NCBI GenBank assembly: GCA_016764115.1
Contig: JAESSM010000103.1
Coordinates: 1-9,659 of the forward strand
Direction of reading: 5' to 3'
Length of the DNA: 9,659 nucleotides
DNA from: Bacteroidia bacterium
GTDB lineage: Bacteria > Bacteroidota > Bacteroidia > JAESSM01 > NORP286
The position numbers were made by a program, and so were the translations under genes. The notes beneath the pieces were generated by a model. The model was given only the letters and a program-made list of their open reading frames with translations, was not told the origin of the DNA and did no database searches. Positions 1-6,364 of the stretch are shown piece by piece. The first letter of the stretch is position 1; each line of letters starts with the position of its first letter.

Positions 1-649
1 AATGAATATCATCCAAAGCACAAACACTGTCCTCATCCACTTGAATAGTTACTAAAGGTATAATAGAATTACTGACAACATAGTTCTGTGTGATCGTATC
101 TATTCCACAACTATGATTTACAATTAAAGTTACCACATACGTTCCTGTGTCAGAATAACTATGCGAAACCCAGTTCCAAGTCTCATTTTGGCTGCCATCT
201 CCAAAGTTCCAGTTCAAGCTGGTATAATTGTCATTAGAGTAAAAGCTAACACTTTGATCCGGGCATGCTGTAGTTGGGGAAGAGTAAAAAATACCAGATG
301 ATCCATTAACAGTAATAGTACTACCATTACCCAGAGAATTAAAAGTAGTTCCTGCACTATCTTGGGTAAGTATTACAGTATAAGTACCAGGTGTTGTAAA
401 AGTATGTGTTGCATGGTAAGACGTATCTTTATTAGTACCATCCTGATAATCCCAAATGTAAATTTTTCCTGTAGTGTCAACCGTTGTATTTGTGAAAGCA
501 ACTACCAGGTCTTTGCAACCACTGGTTTGATCTACAGTGTAAGTAATGTGGAAAGCTTGAGCAAAATAAGTACTCAATAAAAAAATAGTTAATAGGCTGA
601 ACGATTTGAAAGGGCATAGTAAACCCTTAAGAGTACGGGAATTTTTCAT
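1..649 (-). CDS. PKD-domain secreted protein, N-terminal part (runs off left edge)
   Basis: I read an open frame on the minus strand from ATG at 649 to the window edge: 216 codons without a stop. It starts MKNSRTLKGLL and has a basic N-terminus followed by a hydrophobic stretch (about residues 17-30, SFSLLTIFLLSTYFAQA) consistent with a Sec signal peptide cleaved near residue 32. Two PKD-like beta-sandwich repeats follow. The first has WDYQDGTNKDT and ends HTFTTPGTYTV. The second has the classical WNFGDGSQNET and ends HSYSDTGTYVV. PKD repeats are common in large surface adhesins and T9SS cargo of Bacteroidota; here they suggest an exported, probably surface-attached protein. The C-terminus is outside the window, so a sorting domain cannot be confirmed and the total size is unknown. 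The start is chosen because it directly precedes the signal peptide. The molecular function is unrecognised. Confidence 0.85.
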   Translation of the reverse strand, partial: MKNSRTLKGLLCPFKSFSLLTIFLLSTYFAQAFHITYTVDQTSGCKDLVVAFTNTTVDTTGKIYIWDYQDGTNKDTSYHATHTFTTPGTYTVILTQDSAGTTFNSLGNGSTITVNGSSGIFYSSPTTACPDQSVSFYSNDNYTSLNWNFGDGSQNETWNWVSHSYSDTGTYVVTLIVNHSCGIDTITQNYVVSNSIIPLVTIQVDEDSVCALDDIH

Positions 650-788
650 GGCTGATAGTTTGAGGTCAACTGGATGATTTTATAAATTAACAATATTTAA
701 TTTTTGGCTAACCCATCCAAAATATAAAAATTGAAATTTATAGCATTACAATCTACAATAAACAGAATTATTACGCAAAAAATTGAGT

Positions 789-808
789 AATATTTTTTAA
801 AAAATATT
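789..808. repeat. Perfect 20-bp A/T palindrome
   Basis: AATATTTTTT is followed immediately by its exact reverse complement AAAAAATATT, with no loop. Symmetry stops at the next base pair outward (T788 against C809). It sits about 140 bp upstream of the PKD gene start. It could be a regulator-binding site, an intrinsically bent A-tract, or chance in an AT-rich gap; nothing in the sequence decides between these. Confidence 0.5.
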
Positions 809-907
809 CTTTTTCAGAAGAATACCTTTAGATGATGAGAACCCTAAGGGTGGGCCTGATATTAAATTGATTGGCAAGAACACAAAATCGAAGCCTTCAT
901 AGTACAT

Positions 908-929
908 ATTTCGACAAGCTCAATATGAC
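908..929 (-). repeat. Solo copy of dispersed TTGAGC-GTCGAAA repeat
   Basis: Read on the minus strand, this 22-nt stretch is GTCATA followed by TTGAGCTTGTCGAAAT. It is the same motif as the hairpin arms around the GIY-YIG gene at 6242-6264 and 6738-6760, except that the central GGA is replaced by TT. It lies 13 nt past the stop codon of the cysteine desulfurase, in the orientation of that transcript. A clear partner arm is not visible; the stretch around 855-880 (GATATTAAATTGATTGG) may be a badly decayed one. It probably belongs to the same repeat family. Confidence 0.6.
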
Positions 930-942
930 TTTCAGTACCGGG

Positions 943-2097
943 TTATTGTAAAATGATCTTCAGGATAGAAATGACAGTATCAATTTCTTCTTTAGTATTG
1001 AACTTACTAAAAGAAAACCGAATAGAAAGTTTGTTGTCATCAACATTTAAGGCTTTCAGAACATGGGATCCAACAAGACTTCCTGAAGAACATGCACTAC
1101 CACCAGAAACTGCTACTCCCTCGATATCCAAATTAAACAGCAACATATCTAATTTATCGGGAGTAATTTCTTTAACATCATTCAAAGTAAATCCCACGTT
1201 TATCAAATTAAAGAGGCTTTTGTTCTCAACATCTCCGTTAAATGATAAAGTTTCAAAGTTTGCTCTTAATTCATTGAGCATATACTCCTTTAGTGCTTTG
1301 ATCTGACTTTGAATATTGTCAAGATCCGAAACTGCAATTTCCAACGCTTTAGCTAATCCAACAATACCATATGTATTCTCTGTTCCACCTCTCATGTTTC
1401 TTTCCTGTGCACCACCTGTAATAAATGACTTTATAGATGTATCAGATCCTTTCATATAAAAGAACCCTACTCCTTTCGGCCCATGAAGCTTATGAGCTGA
1501 AGAAGTAATAAAATCAACATTTACAGTCTGAAGATCAATGTGATATTTTCCAACAGTCTGAACTGTATCAGCGTGATAGATAGCCTTGTATTCTTTACAT
1601 AGTTCCCCTACTTTTTTTATACTTGTTAGATTACCAATCTCATTATTGGCATGCATCAGAGAAACAAAACTGTTCGGATTGTTTTTGAGATATTTTTCCA
1701 AACTGTTCAAATCAACATGGCCATTGTTATCAAGATCAACATACTCCAATTCAATATCCCCGCTTTCTGAAAGTCTTTGTAAAGTCACCCATATAGATGG
1801 GTGTTCAATTGGTGAGGAAATAACTTTTTTTATTCCTAATGAGTTGACAACTCCATTGATAATAGTATTGTTAGCTTCGGTACCTCCTGAAGTAAAAAAT
1901 ATTTCTGACGGGGATGCAGCTAAAATTTCAGCAACTTTTTTTCTGGACTTCTCAACTTCAGTTTTTGCTTCCCTTCCAAATGAATGAATAGATGAAGGAT
2001 TTCCGGAAAACTTATCCATTGCGCTAATCATCTCCTTCTTAACTACTGGATCAAGTTGAGTAGTTGCAGCATTATCAAAATATATTTTAATTCCCAT
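943..2097 (-). CDS. Cysteine desulfurase, NifS/IscS type (class V aminotransferase, PLP)
   Basis: This 384-residue protein has full family length and would release sulfur from L-cysteine as an enzyme persulfide, in the cytoplasm, for Fe-S clusters or other thio-cofactors. Landmarks in order: YFDNAATT (6-13), NPSSIHSFGR (33-42), TSGGTEANN (69-77), EHPS with His99 stacking on PLP, HANNEIG (149-155), HADTVQ (175-180; Asp177 and Gln180 contact PLP), SSAHKLHGPKG with PLP-lysine Lys203, RGGTEN (236-241), and SGGSACSSGS (331-340) with catalytic Cys336 on the long mobile loop of group I (NifS/IscS) enzymes rather than the SufS type. All key residues are present, so activity is expected. The ATG at 2097 directly precedes the YFDNAATT block. 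No Shine-Dalgarno is seen: the bases before the ATG are the T-tract of the upstream gene's terminator. No IscU or other Fe-S scaffold gene is adjacent, so nifS, iscS or a tRNA-thiolation role cannot be separated. Confidence 0.95.
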   Translation of the reverse strand: MGIKIYFDNAATTQLDPVVKKEMISAMDKFSGNPSSIHSFGREAKTEVEKSRKKVAEILAASPSEIFFTSGGTEANNTIINGVVNSLGIKKVISSPIEHPSIWVTLQRLSESGDIELEYVDLDNNGHVDLNSLEKYLKNNPNSFVSLMHANNEIGNLTSIKKVGELCKEYKAIYHADTVQTVGKYHIDLQTVNVDFITSSAHKLHGPKGVGFFYMKGSDTSIKSFITGGAQERNMRGGTENTYGIVGLAKALEIAVSDLDNIQSQIKALKEYMLNELRANFETLSFNGDVENKSLFNLINVGFTLNDVKEITPDKLDMLLFNLDIEGVAVSGGSACSSGSLVGSHVLKALNVDDNKLSIRFSFSKFNTKEEIDTVISILKIILQ

Positions 2098-2101
2098 TAT
2101 G

Positions 2102-2137
2102 GCAAAAAGAAAGGGAAGATAAAATTACCTTCCCTTT
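2102..2137 (-). terminator. Intrinsic terminator after the thioredoxin-like gene
   Basis: A perfect 9-bp stem, AAAGGGAAG (2110-2118) against CTTCCCTTT (2129-2137), with a 10-nt loop. On the minus strand it is followed by CTTTTTGCC, a T-rich tail. It lies 22 nt past the thioredoxin-like stop (2159) and only a few bases before the ATG of the cysteine desulfurase (2097). It should end or attenuate transcription between the two genes. Confidence 0.75.
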
Positions 2138-2158
2138 ACAAATTTAAGTAAAAAGTAC

Positions 2159-2644
2159 TTATTTGATCTTTTGTATTTCTTCCTCTAAATTAAACTCATC
2201 TCCTTCTACATAGCCGATGTGTGTATAAACGATTTTGCCACTTTTATCAACCAGCATAGTGAACGGAACTGTTTGAACATTCATTGCTCTTTTGAATTCT
2301 TCGTTGGTATCTAGTAACACTTCATAATCCCAAGCCTGCCCATCAACATATGGTTTTACTTTAGCAACGTTCCTTGCATTGTCAATTGATACAGCAATGA
2401 CCTCTAAACCATATTCTTTTTTCCAATCATCATATACTTCTGAGATGTTATTCAATTCTTTTTTACAAGGAGCACACCAAGTTGCCCAAAAAGAAAAAAT
2501 GCTGATCTTGCCATTCGTAGCATACGATTGAATCGCCTTTTCTACCCCATTTACATCTTTAATAGAAATATCGGGCAATGTTCTATTCTGCGCATATACG
2601 TGTATACAACATAATACTATGAGTAAAACAAATAATTTTTTCAT
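2159..2644 (-). CDS. Exported TlpA/ResA-like thioredoxin-fold protein
   Basis: This 161-residue protein is a single-domain thiol-disulfide oxidoreductase of the AhpC/TSA-TlpA group. Residues 1-18 (MKKLFVLLIVLCC..VYA) are a Sec signal peptide with a likely cut before Gln19. The two cysteines at 12-13 are not in a lipobox context, so it should be soluble in the periplasm. The redox motif WATWCAPC (53-60) supplies Cys57 and Cys60. The cis-proline loop is TVPFTM with Pro127. The segment FSFWATWC and the closing LVDKSGKIVYTHIGY are typical of the family. TlpA/ResA relatives reduce disulfides in exported proteins or in cytochrome c maturation; the actual partner is not indicated by the neighbours. 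It has its own promoter-like sequence upstream and a terminator behind it, so it is probably transcribed alone, with at most read-through into the cysteine desulfurase gene. Confidence 0.92.
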   Translation of the reverse strand: MKKLFVLLIVLCCIHVYAQNRTLPDISIKDVNGVEKAIQSYATNGKISIFSFWATWCAPCKKELNNISEVYDDWKKEYGLEVIAVSIDNARNVAKVKPYVDGQAWDYEVLLDTNEEFKRAMNVQTVPFTMLVDKSGKIVYTHIGYVEGDEFNLEEEIQKIK

Positions 2645-2683
2645 GATTTAACTGTTCTATATAATATTCCACAAAGAAAGTGC

Positions 2684-2715
2684 CAAATTAACGGAAATAT
2701 GTAGTCTTTTGCAAA
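2684..2715 (-). promoter_or_regulatory. Bacteroidota-type promoter for the thioredoxin-like gene
   Basis: On the minus strand, TTTG (2715-2712) and TTAATTTG (2691-2684) are separated by exactly 20 nt. This matches the phylum's TTTG/TAnnTTTG sigma-ABfr promoter with one mismatch in the -7 box. Transcription would start a few bases below 2684, giving a leader of roughly 30-35 nt before the ATG at 2644. The -33 element lies inside a small palindrome, TTTTGCAAAA (2707-2716). This is a pattern match only. Confidence 0.5.
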
Positions 2716-2757
2716 AAAAATTGCCGATGAAAGTAGTGTAAACTGGTACCAAAAAAC

Positions 2758-2765
2758 TAATTTTG
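2758..2765 (+). promoter_or_regulatory. Perfect -7 box just before the ligase gene
   Basis: TAATTTTG is an exact TAnnTTTG match ending 10 nt before the ATG at 2776. No TTTG lies about 20 nt upstream, so the -33 element is weak or absent. If it is used, the transcript begins only a few bases before the start codon, giving an almost leaderless mRNA. That would fit the lack of a Shine-Dalgarno sequence in front of this gene. Confidence 0.4.
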
Positions 2766-2775
2766 TGACAACATC

Positions 2776-5466
2776 ATGTTAAGAATAGGAATTTTTTTCG
2801 GAGGTTTTTCAAGAGAACGTGAAATCTCATTTGCCGGTGGTCGCACAATTTATGACAATCTTAACAAGTCTCTATTTGAGCCCATACCCATTTTTGTAGA
2901 TAGTTTTGGGAATTTTGTATTGCTAGAATGGCGCTATATCTATAAGGGAAGCATTCGTGATTTTTATCCATCTGTAGATTCCATACCTGAATCTCCGAAT
3001 GAATTTCAGATATATGCAGAATCTCTAGGTAATTTAGGCATTGAAGAGCAGCATGAGCTTATTTCAAAAATTGGTACAAAACTATCGATAAAAGAAATTC
3101 AAGATCAAATTGACTTTGCTTTTCTTGCTCTACATGGTGTTTGGGGAGAGGATGGGGAAATCCAACAATTGTTGGAAGATGTAAATATCCCTTATTCAGG
3201 TTCAGGAATTGAAGCATCTAAATTGGGGATGAACAAAGTTCTTCAAAAGGAAGAATTTGAAAAAAAAGGTTTTCTATCGCCAAAATATATTACGATTTCC
3301 AGAGATGAATGGATAGTTGGTAATCAAGAAGGGATTTATAAGGGTGTTCAAACGGAACTTCCATCATCAATAGTAACCAAAGCAGCTAATCAAGGTTCCT
3401 CTATTGGTATTTCAATTTTAAAAGAACCGACCCTTGCAGAATTTAAGGAAGCAATTAACAAATGCTTGTTCATCCATAAAGTCAGCTCAGATGGCTGGCA
3501 AAGATTGGATAAGGAAGAACAAGTTAGGTTTGTTCGTGATTTGGTTGATATTAGAAGTGGTATTGGCTTGCCTGTCAAGGTTGAAAAGAGAACTATTTAT
3601 CATCCGGAAGAATTATTAAGTTTTATAGACGATCATTTTACATCACAATCGAGTGATATAGAACTTGCGAGTATTCATGATGAATCAGATGTAATAATTG
3701 AAGAGTTTATAGATGGAAAAGAATTTTCCAGCATTGTGATTTTAAATGAAAATGATGAACCTCTAGCACTTCCACCTACTGGTATAGAAAAGGGTGGAGA
3801 GTTCTTTGATTATCGATCGAAATACCTTCCTGGTCTTTCACGAAAAGTAACTCCCATTGATCTTCCGGAAGAACAAATTGAAAATATCAGAACGGAAACC
3901 GAAAAAATGTTCAAATCGTTTGGATTTAATGTCTACGCCAGAATTGATGGTTTCATTACCAGTGATGGTACTATTTATTTAAATGACCCAAACACAACAT
4001 CCGGAATGCTTCCCTCCTCTTTCTTTTTTCATCAGGCTGCGGAAATAGGATTAAACCCTTCGCAATTTATAACCTATATTATAAGAACATCTATTCTAGA
4101 AAGAAGTAAAACCTGGGAAGATAAAGATCTTTTACAAAACTTACTTGACAAACTGGATGAATCAATAAAAGAGTTTAAATCTCATTTATCTGACAAATTA
4201 AGCATCGCTGTGATAATGGGAGGGTATTCATCTGAAAGGCATATATCTGTTGAAAGCGGCAGAAACATTTATGAAAAATTAGCATCATCGGTAAAGTACG
4301 AACCTATTCCTGTTTTTCTTATTGGAGACTCTAATCGTTATGAAATGCATCAAGTTCCTATCAATGTGATGTTAAAGGATCATGCTGATGATATCAAAGA
4401 GAAAGTGTTGAACTATCAGGAACATCCAATTATTACAAAAATAAAAGATGAAGCAAAAGGAATTACCGATGTCTATGGATCACAATCAAGCATTGACAAG
4501 CCTCATAAAATTGACTTTCTCGAATTGGCTGAATTAGCAGACGGTGTATTCATCGCTTTACATGGCAGACCCGGTGAAGATGGAAACATTCAAAAGAAAT
4601 TGATTGAAATTGGGCTTCCTTTTAATGGCTCATACCCTGAAAGTGCATCTATAACCATTGATAAATTTCGAACCAATGAAATACTAAAAGACAATGGGTT
4701 TATAGTTGCAAAGAATTTAATAGTCATTAAGGAAGATTGGCAAGCTGATGATAAACCTATTTTGGAAAGAATTAACAACGACATCAACTACCCATTGATA
4801 GCTAAACCTATAGATGATGGCTGTAGTACTTCCGTAAAAAAAATAAACAGCCCTGAAGAACTAAAACTTTTCGCACAACTTTTATTTAGAGAATCTACAA
4901 AACTACCTGAAGAAGCTGCCAATAAGTTGAACATCAAACTTAATGAGGAAATTCCACAAAAGGATAGCTTTCTAATTGAGCAGTTAATTGACAGAGCAAA
5001 TGCTGATCATTTCTTAGAAATTACCGGAGGAATGCTTACACATTTGAATGGCAAGAGTAGTGAGATAAAGTATGAAATGTTTGAACCATCTGAAGCTCTT
5101 TCTGATGCAGTCATATTATCCTTAGAAGAAAAGTTTTTGGCTGGTGAAGGGCAAAACATAACTCCAGCAAGATATTCAACCGACAAGTCCAACAACAAGG
5201 ATATTTCTGAGAAAGTTAGAAGTCAACTTGAAAGTGTAGCCAAATTGCTTAACATTGAGGGATATTCCAGGATAGATGCTTTTGTAAGAGTTCATCATAA
5301 CGATGATCCTGAAGTTATTTTTATTGAGGTTAACTCCTTGCCGGGAATGACTCCTGCAACTTGTATTTTTCATCAATGTGCATTGAACGGATATAAGCCT
5401 TACGAATTTATTGATGAGATTCTTGAGTTTGGATTTAAACGAAAACAATTAACTGACAATGCTTAA
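2776..5466 (+). CDS. ddl: Tandem double D-alanine-D-alanine ligase (two fused ATP-grasp Ddl modules)
   Basis: This 896-residue cytoplasmic protein is about three times the length of a normal Ddl and contains two complete modules joined near residues 457-475. Ddl joins two D-Ala with ATP for peptidoglycan. Module A (1-456): GGFSRERE (9-16), HGVWGEDG (120-127), Lys202 and QGSSIG (206-211), EEFIDGKEF (309-317), FDYRSKYLPG (344-353), ARID (388-391), then DPNTTSGM (404-411), where the usual metal-ligand Glu is Asp404. Module B (475-896): GGYSSERH (482-489), HGRPGEDG (596-603), AKP with Lys677, DDGCSTSV (680-687), SRID (831-834), EVNSLPGMTPAT (851-862) with the normal Glu/Asn pair; its central hinge and substrate loop (about 735-800) are remodelled. 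Shared EPIP.F and FHQ motifs point to internal duplication. The start fits the family N-terminus. It overlaps the PASTA gene by 8 nt. Ligase identity is firm; which half works, and on what substrate, is not known. Confidence 0.9.
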   Translation: MLRIGIFFGGFSREREISFAGGRTIYDNLNKSLFEPIPIFVDSFGNFVLLEWRYIYKGSIRDFYPSVDSIPESPNEFQIYAESLGNLGIEEQHELISKIGTKLSIKEIQDQIDFAFLALHGVWGEDGEIQQLLEDVNIPYSGSGIEASKLGMNKVLQKEEFEKKGFLSPKYITISRDEWIVGNQEGIYKGVQTELPSSIVTKAANQGSSIGISILKEPTLAEFKEAINKCLFIHKVSSDGWQRLDKEEQVRFVRDLVDIRSGIGLPVKVEKRTIYHPEELLSFIDDHFTSQSSDIELASIHDESDVIIEEFIDGKEFSSIVILNENDEPLALPPTGIEKGGEFFDYRSKYLPGLSRKVTPIDLPEEQIENIRTETEKMFKSFGFNVYARIDGFITSDGTIYLNDPNTTSGMLPSSFFFHQAAEIGLNPSQFITYIIRTSILERSKTWEDKDLLQNLLDKLDESIKEFKSHLSDKLSIAVIMGGYSSERHISVESGRNIYEKLASSVKYEPIPVFLIGDSNRYEMHQVPINVMLKDHADDIKEKVLNYQEHPIITKIKDEAKGITDVYGSQSSIDKPHKIDFLELAELADGVFIALHGRPGEDGNIQKKLIEIGLPFNGSYPESASITIDKFRTNEILKDNGFIVAKNLIVIKEDWQADDKPILERINNDINYPLIAKPIDDGCSTSVKKINSPEELKLFAQLLFRESTKLPEEAANKLNIKLNEEIPQKDSFLIEQLIDRANADHFLEITGGMLTHLNGKSSEIKYEMFEPSEALSDAVILSLEEKFLAGEGQNITPARYSTDKSNNKDISEKVRSQLESVAKLLNIEGYSRIDAFVRVHHNDDPEVIFIEVNSLPGMTPATCIFHQCALNGYKPYEFIDEILEFGFKRKQLTDNA

Positions 5467-6211
5467 GTTTCTTATAAGCAAATCATTTCTTATTAATTTT
5501 ACAATTGCAGTTTTAGTTGTAGGTCTAGGACTATACATTGCATTACTTTTTCTCGACAATTTCACCCATCATGGAGAATCATTAACTGTTCCTGATGTTA
5601 GGAAAATGACCGTTGCAGAAGCTGAGGAATTTCTTACAAAAAGTGATTTGAGGGTAAAAATATTGGATTCAAATTACACCGTTGGACATATGCCTAGAAC
5701 TGTTGTTGATCAAGATCCATCTCCTGATACCAAGGTTAAACCTAACCGTTCTATATATATCATCATTAACACTTCAAGCCCTCCTAAATTGAAAATGCCG
5801 GAATTGAAGGATGTAACACTTCGACAAGCAGAATCGATCATATCAAGCAAAGGATTAAAACTAGGAGAGATAATTTATCGCCCTGATTTGGCAAAAAATG
5901 TGGTACTAGAACAGCATTACAAAGGAAAAGTGATCAAACCTGGAACAATGATACTCAAAGGAGCTGAAATTGAATTAGTTATTGGGGATGGATTAGGAAC
6001 AACTAAAGTCTCAGTACCAAGACTAATTGGAATGAGTATCGATGAAGCAAAGAAATATTTACATAAATATTTTTTAAACATTGGTGCTATTATTTCTGAA
6101 GGAGAAGTAACAGATACCAATACGGCTAAGGTTTTCAGGCAATTTCCTATGTTTGGGAAAAAAGAGAAATTGATTCAAGGCGAAACAGTAGATATATTTA
6201 TTAAGCAATGA
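5459..6211 (+). CDS. Membrane-anchored triple-PASTA-domain protein
   Basis: This 250-residue protein has a short basic start (MLKFLISKS), one transmembrane helix (about 12-32, INFTIAVLVVGLGLYIALLF) and three PASTA domains outside the membrane. PASTA 1 is about 42-105 (TVPDVRKMTVAEAEEFL ... VVDQDPSPDTKVKPN). PASTA 2 is about 111-177 (KMPELKDVTLRQAESII ... GTMILKGAEIELVIGDG). PASTA 3 is about 184-250 (VSVPRLIGMSIDEAKKYL ... FRQFPMFGKKEKL). There is no kinase or transpeptidase domain, so it is a stand-alone PASTA protein. In other bacteria PASTA repeats bind muropeptides, lipid II or beta-lactams, or act as spacers. Its ATG lies within the last codons of the ligase gene (8-nt overlap, different frame), implying translational coupling and a shared cell-wall role. 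As I recall, PASTA and ddl genes are often neighbours in Bacteroidota; this is from memory, not checked here. The next gene has its own bracket of repeats and is probably not part of this operon. Confidence 0.92.
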   Translation: MLKFLISKSFLINFTIAVLVVGLGLYIALLFLDNFTHHGESLTVPDVRKMTVAEAEEFLTKSDLRVKILDSNYTVGHMPRTVVDQDPSPDTKVKPNRSIYIIINTSSPPKLKMPELKDVTLRQAESIISSKGLKLGEIIYRPDLAKNVVLEQHYKGKVIKPGTMILKGAEIELVIGDGLGTTKVSVPRLIGMSIDEAKKYLHKYFLNIGAIISEGEVTDTNTAKVFRQFPMFGKKEKLIQGETVDIFIKQ

Positions 6212-6241
6212 ACTCTTACTTTATAGGAACTGAAAAGCAAG

Positions 6242-6300
6242 GTCATGTTGAGCGGAGTCGAAACATGAACCGAACAGATTTCGACTTAGTTCAATCTGAC
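6242..6300. repeat. Left imperfect hairpin flanking the GIY-YIG gene
   Basis: The left arm, 6242-6264 (GTCATG followed by TTGAGCGGAGTCGAAA and C), pairs with the right arm, 6278-6300 (ATTTCGACTTAGTTCAATC then TGAC), around a 13-nt loop. Seventeen of 23 positions are Watson-Crick, with two further G-U pairs in RNA. It begins 31 nt after the PASTA gene stop. It lacks a clean T-run, so it is not an obvious terminator, although a stem of this size could still protect the 3' end of the ligase-PASTA mRNA. The outer arm is nearly the reverse complement of the outer arm of the right hairpin (6738-6760). Confidence 0.85.
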
Positions 6301-6364
6301 GGTATTTTACTTCTTTACATTTTACACTAGACAATTAATTAAATCTAAAATCGTTAAGGTAACT

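Larger units (their letters stand above)
650..942. other. AT-rich intergenic region between PKD gene and cysteine desulfurase
   Basis: No credible gene lies in these 293 nt. They should hold the promoter of the leftward PKD gene and the 3' end of the desulfurase transcript. On the minus strand, TTTG (779-776) followed after 20 nt by TAGATTGT (755-748) is a poor match to the Bacteroidota TTTG/TAnnTTTG promoter, with only the TA and TT of the -7 box agreeing. The region also contains a perfect 20-bp A/T palindrome (789-808), a tiny ACCCTAAGGGT palindrome (841-851) and a single copy of the dispersed TTGAGC repeat (908-929), each treated separately. No convincing intrinsic terminator with a T-run is visible after the desulfurase. 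Confidence 0.5.

Noticed and set aside
362..580. 72-codon open frame on the plus strand
   Set aside because: It lies antisense inside the PKD gene, whose minus-strand frame is open throughout with a signal peptide and PKD motifs. The translated product is Cys/Ser-rich and unlike any family I know.
841..851. ACCCTAAGGGT palindrome as a terminator
   Set aside because: The stem is five pairs with a one-base loop, too small to fold as a hairpin, and no T-run follows on either strand.
953..1306. 117-codon plus-strand frame (and another at 1586-1987) opposite the cysteine desulfurase
   Set aside because: Both are shadows of the minus-strand gene, which carries every catalytic motif of its family. 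Neither has promoter support.
2159..2644. Lipoprotein status for the thioredoxin-like protein because of Cys12-Cys13
   Set aside because: The context IVLCC is within the hydrophobic core and lacks a lipobox [LVI][AS][GA]C; VYA before Gln19 is a better ordinary cleavage site.
5176..5448. 90-codon minus-strand frame under the end of the double ligase
   Set aside because: It is antisense to the conserved RID and EVNSLPGM motifs of module B and has no recognisable features of its own.
2776..5466. Idea that the 896-residue ligase is two genes joined by a sequencing or assembly error
   Set aside because: The frame is open across the linker (residues 457-475), which reads as a normal charged helix. 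The two modules differ clearly in sequence, so a collapsed duplicate is unlikely.
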